DNA from: Pseudomonadota bacterium
GTDB lineage: Bacteria > Desulfobacterota > Syntrophia > Syntrophales > JADFWA01
Direction of reading: 5' to 3'
DNA: 6,099 nucleotides
NCBI GenBank assembly: GCA_030612385.1
Contig: JAUWNZ010000082.1
Span: forward strand, 1-6,099
This document shows, one piece after another, positions 1 through 5,802 of this stretch. The position numbers and the translations under genes were made by a program. A model generated the notes under the pieces. That model saw nothing but the letters and a program-made list of their open reading frames with translations, ran no database searches and had not been told where the DNA came from. Position 1 is the first letter of the stretch; every line of letters begins with the position of its first letter.

Positions 1-3000
1 AAGAGAATGTCAAAGGCTTTTGCGAATGAAGAAGCCGAGGCCGAAGCATTTGCTGACTTTGCTATGAAGGGTGTTAATCCTAAAGCGTTTATAAAAAGGC
101 AGTTTGACAGATTAAAGAGACTTTTCAAACTTATACGCAACGCTTTACAGGGCAAGGGATATTTCTCCCCGGAGGATGTGTTTGAGAAACTGTACGCAGG
201 CGGATATGAAATGCAACCTGCTACTAAGGAGGGGGTTAAACTTTCTAAAGCACAGAAGATGCTTGCAGAGGGTAAGGGGACGAGCTTCAGTATTGAACAC
301 AAAGAAGGATTTAAAGAAACCTCAAAGAATTTCGAGTCATACATGGAAGATTATATCAAGAAATCACGGGTACAACGGGCTGCTGACGAGGGGTTAAAAG
401 AGGTAGCACCAGAAAGACAGGAAGTAGTTAAAAAGATTCTTCTCGATGATATAGTTTCTTTTGTGAAAAAACCTGAGCATGTTAAGATTTTAAAGGGAAA
501 ACCGGATTTTAAAGTTATCGAAGATTTAATTGCTTCCCCTGAATTTCAATTTGAAAAAATACCGGCAGCTCAAAGAGTTTTTGAAAGCAGTTGTAAACGA
601 AGGGAAGATACTTATGAGTTTCAAAAAAGTTTACTTGAGATGGGAGATAAAGCCGACTTAATACTGCCACTGGAAGAACTTGAAAAAAATAACCCTGAAG
701 AACATGCAAAACTTGTTAGCTTTGTTCATACCTCGAAAAATGAATTAACACTGAATGATTTAAAAGATTTTTCCTTTGAAGCAAGGGAGGCGTGGCACGC
801 ATGGAATAGAGCTGTTATTGCGCCATTTGAGCAGGGGACAGATTTAATGAATGCGTTCAGGCAGCTTAAAAAAGAAAATAAGCTGGAATATAAACGATTA
901 CAACGGGCAATCGTTAAGGCCGACATAAACAAAATTGCCCTTTCAACAAAACAATTAAAAGCAAAAGGTTTTTCCGACCTGGCAATTACGGCATGGTTAG
1001 GGCGGAGAGAGCAGATTAACCTTGGGCTTGATATGTCTATAAATGAAATCAGGACAGAAATTATAGCCTATGAAAGATTGGGTGAAAAACCTCCGCCCAT
1101 TGTTACAACAGTTAATGACGTGAAGCATGAAATAAGCCTGTATGAAGCTCTTAAAGTGATGGGGGACGCAAGAGACTATTACAGCCCACGAAACAGAGAA
1201 TCAGGGAAATGGCAGGTTTTCATAAAAAACAAGGCGGGGAACGATATTTATTTCTTTTCCGACATGCCGATGGTTGCATTAAAAAGATATGTTGCTCTTA
1301 AATATCCTGAATCCGAAGGATTTAGACCCACCATTGAGAAAGCACGGAAACTAAGCGAAGATGTTTTTGAAGGCGATAAAAAAATACAGAACGTTCAACA
1401 GATAGTCAACAACTCTCTTGAAGCAATAGGCAAGCAAACAAATGCTACTCTGGGAGATTTCAATATAGAAAGCGAATGGGGGACAACAAAAGATGGCAAA
1501 AAGGAATGGACTTTAACCGCTCCGTTTGACAGCAAACATAATGAAGTATTTAAAAAATTTAACGGCAGGTATTATGCCGATAAATGGCATTTCGTGGGAG
1601 CGGAGAAAGACATTGAGAACCGTCTTGCAAGAGCAATAGGACGAATAAATAAATCGCACCTTGATGCTCAACATGCTTTTGCTGAAGATCTTGCCATGCG
1701 TATTGCCAACACCTTTGAGGCCAGAGGATTTTTGAGGCATAAAATAGGAAGATCGGAAGCGGTTGGCAAAGACGTTGTCTTGGGGTTTGAAGAAGACCCG
1801 ATTTTAAACGCTGTTCAATATGTTATGGGAATTGCTGGCGGAACTTCAAAGCGACTTGCAGCAGAAAGAATGATGAAAGCCTTTACCGGGACTGATATTT
1901 CATGGAAGGATTTTCAGAAAGATACCCCGGATGCCGAATATAAAGATTATATCAAAATGACTAAAGAAAGAGGCATAAGCGCAAAAGACCAGGAAAACGC
2001 TTTTAATTCTGTACGCAAATACATAACTGAGAATTTAAGAAACGTTGAAAGAACCGACAAGATTGTAGGGGTTTTTAGAAGCCTTGCGGTCTTAAAATAT
2101 CTTGGATTTAGAGTTCCTTCGGCAATAGTTAATGCAACTGTTTTGGTAACGTCTCTTCCTGCAACAATGAATTCGGAGGCAAATATCCCGATTCATAAAA
2201 CATATAAAAACATAGCCAGCGCAGCAGGGGCATATAAAACCTATATCTTCGGGGACAAAGCCGCTTTACCGGCATGGCAAGTTGATCTTTTTGACAGAAT
2301 AAGAAATAAAGGATGGCATCAATCGCAATTCAATCAGGAGGCTCTTTCAGACCTTCAGTCAACATTTGGCCGGACGTATCATCAGCTTCTTGAATATAGT
2401 ATGTATATGTTTGGTATGACCGAGCAATTAAACAGGGTTAGTTCAATTGCCGGAACGTATATGGCCTTAAATAAAGGCGGGAAAATCAATGAAGAACATT
2501 TGGCTTTAGCAAAAAAGGTATCGGACATCGCTAACGGCGTATATGGCAAGGAAACTTATCCTGTTATGGCTCAAGGCAAAGGCCTTGGAGCGCAGGTCTT
2601 TAAGCTGTTTTATGTTTTTTCCAAGTTTTCCCATACCTATTTACAAAACATGTATAAAATGGGCAAGGGGACAACGACCGCTTATTCTGCGCAGGATTAT
2701 GTAATAGCAAGGCGGAAGCTCCGGGCTTTAAGTTATATGATGTTTGCTCCAGCCGTTTTAGGAGGTACAGCCGCTATCCCCGGTTGGTCTTTATTGATGA
2801 TGATCCTTAAAAAAGTTTTTGGCGGAGACGATCCCGAAGAAGCCATGTATAAAATGGTTGAGGATAACTTTGGTACAACCGGCGAGAACATTGCAAGATT
2901 TGGACTGCCTGGAGCGGGAGAACATGGATTTACGATTAAACACTCTCTGGCAATCGATGTGTCGGAAATGCCAACTAAAATTATGGAGCTTTTTGGAGCA

Positions 3001-3627
3001 CCGGGGAGCGTTATAACCGATGTTTATAAAGGTTTTGACGAGTTGGGGCAAGGACATTACGGCAAATTCATGGAGTACGCCTCTCCTTCTGCAACAGGAA
3101 GGCCGTTTAAGGCATATCGAGAATATACGGAAGGGGTTAGGACTCGAACGGGATCAAAAGTTTTTGTCGGAAAAGAACAGATAAAGGCCGATCCAATCGA
3201 CACTTTCTTTACTGCGCTTGGTTTTAATGCCACCAGAATAGCAAAACTAAAGGGAAAACGATGGCATAAATTGAAAATCGAGCAAAAATATTCTAAAATG
3301 AGACAAGCGGTAAATGAAATGTACAAAGATTATATGACATTATCAGTTGCTAAAAGAACAAAAAGCGAATATAGTAAAATTAAAAAAGCACAGAGAGAAT
3401 ACAACGAAAGAGTTTTAGCGAAGGGATTGAAAAGGAAAGTGCCGAAAATAACAAATGACTCTTTAACTCGTGTTTGGGAGCGAAGTAAAAATCCGACTTC
3501 GGCTGATATTAACTGGAATCAAAATCACGAAGAAACATCTAACTGGCAGAAAACAGACTGGCAAAAATCAAACTGGCAAAAACCAAAGTTTGGTACAAAA
3601 TCAGACTGGCAGAAATCAAAGTTTTAG
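1..3627 (+). CDS. Giant phage polyvalent protein, C-terminal part (LPD38-like), 5' truncated by window
   Basis: The frame is already open at base 1. The first ATG (position 7) has no room for a ribosome site, so I read this as the C-terminal part of a longer protein. Residues below count from that ATG. Residues 8-65, an acidic alanine-rich stretch then a basic helix, look like the linker that follows an upstream enzymatic domain in phage polyvalent proteins. A YYSPR motif (391-395) and a G-R-Y-Y...K-W patch (520-527) follow. The region around 684-718 (FRSLAVLKYLGFRVPSAIVN) and the hydrophobic segment 908-934 match my memory of the LPD38 large polyvalent protein-associated domain. A conserved-looking LGFNATRIA leads into a charged helical C-terminus (about 1070-1160). 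Residues 1169-1206 carry W-Q-K repeats. Such proteins are thought to be packaged and injected with phage DNA; that role is inferred here. No catalytic motif is visible in this part. Stop is TAG. Confidence 0.85.
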   Translation, partial: KRMSKAFANEEAEAEAFADFAMKGVNPKAFIKRQFDRLKRLFKLIRNALQGKGYFSPEDVFEKLYAGGYEMQPATKEGVKLSKAQKMLAEGKGTSFSIEHKEGFKETSKNFESYMEDYIKKSRVQRAADEGLKEVAPERQEVVKKILLDDIVSFVKKPEHVKILKGKPDFKVIEDLIASPEFQFEKIPAAQRVFESSCKRREDTYEFQKSLLEMGDKADLILPLEELEKNNPEEHAKLVSFVHTSKNELTLNDLKDFSFEAREAWHAWNRAVIAPFEQGTDLMNAFRQLKKENKLEYKRLQRAIVKADINKIALSTKQLKAKGFSDLAITAWLGRREQINLGLDMSINEIRTEIIAYERLGEKPPPIVTTVNDVKHEISLYEALKVMGDARDYYSPRNRESGKWQVFIKNKAGNDIYFFSDMPMVALKRYVALKYPESEGFRPTIEKARKLSEDVFEGDKKIQNVQQIVNNSLEAIGKQTNATLGDFNIESEWGTTKDGKKEWTLTAPFDSKHNEVFKKFNGRYYADKWHFVGAEKDIENRLARAIGRINKSHLDAQHAFAEDLAMRIANTFEARGFLRHKIGRSEAVGKDVVLGFEEDPILNAVQYVMGIAGGTSKRLAAERMMKAFTGTDISWKDFQKDTPDAEYKDYIKMTKERGISAKDQENAFNSVRKYITENLRNVERTDKIVGVFRSLAVLKYLGFRVPSAIVNATVLVTSLPATMNSEANIPIHKTYKNIASAAGAYKTYIFGDKAALPAWQVDLFDRIRNKGWHQSQFNQEALSDLQSTFGRTYHQLLEYSMYMFGMTEQLNRVSSIAGTYMALNKGGKINEEHLALAKKVSDIANGVYGKETYPVMAQGKGLGAQVFKLFYVFSKFSHTYLQNMYKMGKGTTTAYSAQDYVIARRKLRALSYMMFAPAVLGGTAAIPGWSLLMMILKKVFGGDDPEEAMYKMVEDNFGTTGENIARFGLPGAGEHGFTIKHSLAIDVSEMPTKIMELFGAPGSVITDVYKGFDELGQGHYGKFMEYASPSATGRPFKAYREYTEGVRTRTGSKVFVGKEQIKADPIDTFFTALGFNATRIAKLKGKRWHKLKIEQKYSKMRQAVNEMYKDYMTLSVAKRTKSEYSKIKKAQREYNERVLAKGLKRKVPKITNDSLTRVWERSKNPTSADINWNQNHEETSNWQKTDWQKSNWQKPKFGTKSDWQKSKF
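3541..3624 (+). repeat. 15-nt tandem repeats encoding W-Q-K pentapeptides
   Basis: The 3' end of the giant gene consists of units of the form aactggcaaaaatca, read as NWQKT, DWQKS, NWQKP, an irregular KFGTKS unit, then DWQKS and KF before the stop. A degenerate forerunner (NWNQ) sits at 3511-3522. Copies differ at single bases, so this is an old or drifting tandem array. Similar W-x-K short repeats occur, from memory, in small standalone phage structural proteins, so this tail may be a fused small gene. All three forward frames are open through the array. Confidence 0.8.
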
Positions 3628-3629
3628 GA

Positions 3630-3839
3630 TTGCTAATTATTGTGGTTACTTTTATAACAGCAGAAGACGGAAGATTCCTTATTACGGAAAGCGGGAACTT
3701 CCTCATACTGGATAAGAGCGTTTATGCTGAAAGCAGAAAGAGGTTTACGGTATTGGCACGAACATCTAACTTTGAAGCGCAAAGCCGAATAAAGAGGTTT
3801 ACGACTTTACCCAGAATAACGAAATTTAAAGGAAATTAG
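3630..3839 (+). CDS. Small phage repeat protein (FLITExG and KRFTVxAR repeats)
   Basis: This is a 69-codon frame starting 2 nt after the giant gene and ending 2 nt before the next ATG. I support it as coding because the peptide is built of two regular repeats. Three 8-residue units (FITAEDGR, FLITESGN, FLILDKSV) are followed by three and a half 9-residue units (KRFTVLART, SNFEAQSRI, KRFTTLPRI, TKFKGN). Small phage proteins with 'LLxEDG' and 'RxFTVxAR' repeats are familiar to me near fibre genes, but I know no function. The start is doubtful. TTG 3630 directly abuts an AGGA (3626-3629), far too close, and GTG 3642 sits 12 nt after it. No ATG exists in frame. The frame is open upstream back to 3543, so translation might enter by -1 frameshifting or reinitiation from the preceding gene. 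It ends in TAG. Confidence 0.6.
   Translation: MLIIVVTFITAEDGRFLITESGNFLILDKSVYAESRKRFTVLARTSNFEAQSRIKRFTTLPRITKFKGN
3651..3722 (+). repeat. 24-nt / 8-residue repeats (F-L-I-T-E-x-G-x), three copies
   Basis: Units at 3651-3674, 3675-3698 and 3699-3722 encode FITAEDGR, FLITESGN and FLILDKSV. Hydrophobic-polar alternation suggests short beta strands joined by G turns. Conservation is stronger in protein than in DNA, which supports this reading frame. Confidence 0.6.
3738..3836 (+). repeat. 27-nt / 9-residue repeats (K-R-F-T-V-x-x-R-x), 3.5 copies
   Basis: Units begin at 3738, 3765, 3792 and 3819 (partial). Units one and three share the exact 12-mer aagaggtttacg (3738-3749 and 3792-3803). The encoded pattern alternates aromatic or hydrophobic positions with a basic residue near the unit end, as in beta-rich phage repeat peptides. 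Confidence 0.6.
3828..3833 (+). promoter_or_regulatory. Ribosome binding site for the 106-aa gene
   Basis: AAAGGA lies 8 nt before ATG 3842, inside the last codons of the preceding repeat gene. It fixes the start and suggests translational coupling. Confidence 0.7.
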
Positions 3840-3841
3840 TT

Positions 3842-4162
3842 ATGCTAAAAGTGAGCCCAAGACCAGAATTAGATGTGATGACTTTAGGAGAAGAATACGC
3901 CTATGAGTTAGATGTTACAAAGGAACTTGGAACAAAAACCGTTGCTTCATATACCTGTAAAATTTATAACAGTTCTGACGTAGAAGTTACATCAACATTC
4001 GGGGGCGGGAGTTCAATCTCATCTGGTTTTATCACATTCGGGATTAAAGCTACGTCCGTAGGGAAATATAAGCTGATATTTATTGTAACTTGTAATGAGA
4101 TGCTTCCTGACTCCGTAACACCCTACCAATTCTATGTCGTCCTTTCGGTATCTATTGAGTAG
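3842..4162 (+). CDS. Small beta-sandwich phage protein, possible fibre-tail adaptor
   Basis: This is a 106-aa protein with a well-placed ribosome site (AAAGGA, 8-nt spacer). It has no signal peptide or obvious membrane helix. It opens with a proline-containing PRPELDVMTLGEEYAYEL stretch and continues as alternating strands rich in V, T, S and Y, with a GGGSS turn (residues 55-59) and a late G-K-Y-K-L-I strand, as in Ig-like folds. This arrangement (a P-x-x-x-L-D opening, then a strand-rich body ending in a 'G-x-Y' strand) resembles small proteins annotated in tailed phages as fibre-tail adaptors or head-tail accessory proteins. That match is from memory and weak. Its place between a repeat protein and tail-fibre genes fits a virion role. 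It ends in TAG, with an in-frame TGA four codons further on. Confidence 0.75.
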   Translation: MLKVSPRPELDVMTLGEEYAYELDVTKELGTKTVASYTCKIYNSSDVEVTSTFGGGSSISSGFITFGIKATSVGKYKLIFIVTCNEMLPDSVTPYQFYVVLSVSIE

Positions 4163-4219
4163 GGAGATGTTATGTGATTAAATAACGAAACGGCAGAAAA
4201 TCTGGGCCCGAGGTAAAAC
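4163..4219 (+). other. 57-nt spacer, largest gap in the operon
   Basis: No gene, promoter or terminator stem is convincing here. It holds a GGGAG just after the upstream stop, a possible minimal GTG-ATT-AAA-TAA frame (4174-4185), the palindrome GGGCCC (4204-4209) and the ribosome site of the next gene. Confidence 0.5.
4210..4214 (+). promoter_or_regulatory. Ribosome binding site for the 61-aa gene
   Basis: GAGGT sits 5 nt before ATG 4220. It supports that start and argues that this short frame is translated as an independent gene. Confidence 0.65.
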
Positions 4220-4405
4220 ATGGGAACTGTAATCTTAGCTGATGTAACTGAACTAACCACGGTGAAAATATCGGAACTTCCAGAATTGCCTGGGGTAACT
4301 GATACCGATATACTCCCTGTTGTAGATATCGATACGGCAGTAACAAAGAAAATAAGTAGGCAGGATTTCCTAAACACCGCGGATATTGATGGAGGTTCAT
4401 GGTGA
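4220..4405 (+). CDS. 61-aa phage tail/fibre module protein (KISELP motif)
   Basis: This 61-residue protein is dominated by the motif KISELPELPGVTDTD-ILPVVD followed by a T-K-K-I-S-R-Q-D-F-L segment. The same module is common at the N-terminus or middle of phage tail-fibre, spike and other virion proteins, where it is usually part of a longer chain. Here it stands alone with its own ribosome site and ends in DIDGGSW, directly followed by tandem in-frame stops TGA-TAA. It has no signal peptide or membrane segment. The next gene also ends in DGG-T-W, so the terminus may be a shared virion-assembly feature. The function is not known to me; a small structural subunit or fibre-attachment peptide is an inference. 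It could also be the surviving N-terminal part of a shortened fibre protein, but the tidy terminus argues against a random truncation. Confidence 0.75.
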   Translation: MGTVILADVTELTTVKISELPELPGVTDTDILPVVDIDTAVTKKISRQDFLNTADIDGGSW

Positions 4406-4406
4406 T
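4388..4406 (+). repeat. Gene-end cassette copy 1 (encodes DGGSW-stop)
   Basis: gatggaggttcatggtgat matches 5381-5399 at 17 of 19 bases. It encodes D-G-G-S-W-stop and contains a GGAGG and a GTG overlapping the stop. In this copy no long frame follows the GTG. Confidence 0.7.
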
Positions 4407-4420
4407 AAATAATTTAACAA

Positions 4421-4427
4421 AAAGGAG
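4421..4427 (+). promoter_or_regulatory. Strong ribosome binding site for the 320-aa fibre gene
   Basis: AAAGGAG lies 8 nt before ATG 4436 in an A-rich 30-nt spacer. It is the strongest-looking site in the window and is consistent with high expression of a virion protein. Confidence 0.8.
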
Positions 4428-4435
4428 ATTGAAAA

Positions 4436-4570
4436 ATGGCGAATCTTATAAAAGTGAAAGGCGGAATAGCATCAGGACTGCCAGCGTTAAATGACAGAGA
4501 ACCTGGTTGGACTACTGATACTTTCAAACTGTATGTAGGTCAGGGAGGCGCATCAAAACTGGTAGGTGAA
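4436..4570 (+). repeat. Mtd_N-like module, copy 1
   Basis: This codes for the 45-residue N-terminal module of the 320-aa fibre. It aligns without gaps through codon 35 to the module starting at 5802 (M-A-N-x-x-K-x-K-x-G, E-P-G-W25-x-T-D-T-x-x-L-x-V-G). The DNA has diverged, so the duplication is old or each gene was acquired separately. Confidence 0.7.
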
Positions 4571-5398
4571 GCGGACTTTTTAAAATTGTCTGGTGGGTCT
4601 TTAACTGACTTTTTAACCCTCCATGCTGACCCAACAAGTGCTCTACACGCGGTAACGAAGCAGTATGCTGATGCATTAGCATGTGGAGTAGATGTTAAGG
4701 ATTCCGTAGATGTAGCGACAGCAGCTGCATTGCCTGATGTTACAGCAGGGGGTACTGGAATTGGTAAGACATTAACGGCAGATGCAGTGGGAGTCTTAAC
4801 AGTTGATGGTGTTGTTACAGTCCAGAACGACCGTATTCTTGTTAAGAATCAAGCAGCAGGAGCTGACAATGGTATTTACAAAGTTACTACTGAGGGAACA
4901 ACAGAAGTTGCTTTTGTCTTAACAAGAGCTACAGATGCTGATGCTGACGCAGAAGTAACCGCTGGAATGTACGCCTTTGTGGAAGAGGGTACAGCGAATG
5001 CCGATGCTGGGTTCGTCTTAAATACTAATGATCCCATTACAGTTGATACTGCGGCTCTTGCGTTCACACAATTTACTGGTGCTGGACAGATAGTAGCTGG
5101 GACTGGTTTAACAAAGACAGGCAATACTCTTGATGTTATAGGTACAGCAAGTCGTATAGTTGCAAACGCTGATAGTATAGATATTGATGCAGCTTATGTA
5201 GGGCAGGCTTCAATAGTCACTCTTGGCACTATCACAACAGGTGGGTGGAACGCCACTGCCATACCTGTAGCAAAAGGTGGAACGGGCAGTGCTTACTTTA
5301 CAGTTGCCGGCCCAACTGTAGAAAGAACTTATACCTTTCCTGATGCTGCTGCTACAATATTAAGCGATGCAATGACAGTGGATGGAGGTACCTGGTGA
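4436..5398 (+). CDS. Phage tail-fibre protein with N-terminal Mtd_N-like module
   Basis: This 320-aa protein is a probable receptor-binding or shaft component of the tail. Residues 1-44 (MANLIKVKGG, EPGWTTDTFKLYVG) match the N-terminal module named Mtd_N after the major tropism determinant of Bordetella phage BPP-1, which attaches many fibres to the virion. Residues 49-81 carry the familiar L-S-G-G-S-L-T and DPTSALHAVTKQYADAL segment of tail fibres. Residues 85-213 form a common fibre domain with LTVDGV, DRILVKNQ and NGIYKVT motifs. Residues 264-284 hold the TGGWNAT-IPVAKGGTG motif and 299-309 hold YTFPDAAATIL; the chain ends DGGTW. It has no signal peptide and lacks a long C-terminal receptor tip or chaperone domain, so it may be a short fibre or adaptor that carries other subunits. 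Its stop overlaps the next start. Confidence 0.9.
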   Translation: MANLIKVKGGIASGLPALNDREPGWTTDTFKLYVGQGGASKLVGEADFLKLSGGSLTDFLTLHADPTSALHAVTKQYADALACGVDVKDSVDVATAAALPDVTAGGTGIGKTLTADAVGVLTVDGVVTVQNDRILVKNQAAGADNGIYKVTTEGTTEVAFVLTRATDADADAEVTAGMYAFVEEGTANADAGFVLNTNDPITVDTAALAFTQFTGAGQIVAGTGLTKTGNTLDVIGTASRIVANADSIDIDAAYVGQASIVTLGTITTGGWNATAIPVAKGGTGSAYFTVAGPTVERTYTFPDAAATILSDAMTVDGGTW

Positions 5399-5399
5399 T
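5381..5399 (+). repeat. Gene-end cassette copy 2 (encodes DGGTW-stop)
   Basis: gatggaggtacctggtgat differs from 4388-4406 at two bases. It encodes D-G-G-T-W-stop, and its GGAGG (5384-5388) acts as the ribosome site of the coiled-coil gene. One sequence therefore serves as peptide terminus, stop and initiation region. Confidence 0.7.
5384..5388 (+). promoter_or_regulatory. Ribosome binding site inside fibre gene end
   Basis: GGAGG lies 9 nt before ATG 5398 and 6 nt before the alternative GTG 5395. It is embedded in the codons for the DGGTW terminus. Confidence 0.65.
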
Positions 5400-5802
5400 G
5401 GAAGATAATTGGCAAGAAGCTGAAATGGGGCAGAAGTCTAAGTCTATACCTGCTCTTACAACTGATGACTTGGTTTTGTGGATAGGAGAGTATGCGATCA
5501 AAGAGAAGCAGCAGGGAAGGACATCTGCTTTTCAACAGGAGAAAATTCAGGCTCTTGAGAGCGAAGTGCTTAAGGCTAAGTCTGTCTCTGGAGGATCAAA
5601 TACAAAGATTGAGAAACTCACAGCAGAAAATAGTAAGTTGAAAACAGAGACTATAGGCCTTACTGCAAGCCTTGAAACAGTACGAAATGAATCACATCCC
5701 CGTATTGTGCAGCTTGAAGAGCAGATTCATATCATTGCTCTGGAAAGGGATAATTTATTAGGAGAGTTGACTGAGATTAAGAAAAAGAAAAAGAGGAAGT
5801 GA
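5398..5802 (+). CDS. Coiled-coil phage protein, function unknown
   Basis: This 134-aa protein starts at ATG 5398, overlapping the fibre stop as TGATG; GTG 5395 would add one residue. I do not recognise a named family. An N-terminal segment (about 17-41, with TTDDLVLWIGEYAIKEKQQ) is followed by three predicted coiled-coil helices: about 44-61, 69-96 and 101-127. The helices are separated by a serine-glycine linker (SVSGGSN) and an N-E-S-H-P break. The chain ends in a basic tail KKKKKRK. It has no signal peptide or membrane helix. Its position between two fibre genes, coupled to both by 1-nt overlaps, suggests a partner made in step with them: a fibre-associated trimerisation rod, assembly chaperone or scaffolding subunit. 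Small coiled-coil proteins of this kind are common in phage tail-fibre loci, but the role here is inference. Confidence 0.75.
   Translation: MEDNWQEAEMGQKSKSIPALTTDDLVLWIGEYAIKEKQQGRTSAFQQEKIQALESEVLKAKSVSGGSNTKIEKLTAENSKLKTETIGLTASLETVRNESHPRIVQLEEQIHIIALERDNLLGELTEIKKKKKRK
5793..5797 (+). promoter_or_regulatory. Ribosome binding site for the second Mtd_N-like fibre gene
   Basis: GAGGA lies 4 nt before ATG 5802, within the codons for the basic KRK terminus of the coiled-coil protein. With the TGATG overlap it supports coupled initiation at 5802. Confidence 0.65.

Noticed and set aside
515..3326. Several minus-strand frames of 64-89 codons beneath the giant gene
   Set aside because: They lie antisense to a strongly supported coding frame, have no recognisable motifs, and are expected by chance over a 3.6-kb gene.
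3470..3715. An 81-codon + frame across the W-Q-K repeats and beyond
   Set aside because: Its TGKNQ periodicity is only the 15-nt array read in another frame. It overlaps two better-supported frames and lacks a ribosome site or recognisable protein after the array.
3619..3715. Possible +1 slip at TTT-TAG at the end of the giant gene
   Set aside because: The geometry (ttt tag) permits a slip, but the resulting ~30-residue extension shows no repeat or family resemblance, unlike the -1 frame.
4050..4063. Inverted repeat ctacg-tc-cgtag inside the 106-aa gene
   Set aside because: A 5-bp stem with a 2-nt loop is too tight to fold well, and it lies within a coherent coding sequence.
4163..4219. Terminator or promoter in the 57-nt spacer
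   Set aside because: GGGCCC is a short palindrome without a loop or T-tract, and I find no convincing -35/-10 pair. The operon seems to continue.
4876..5535. Minus-strand frames under the fibre and coiled-coil genes
   Set aside because: Their alanine/valine/serine-rich sequences mirror the repetitive codons of the + strand fibre, and no ribosome site or family supports them.
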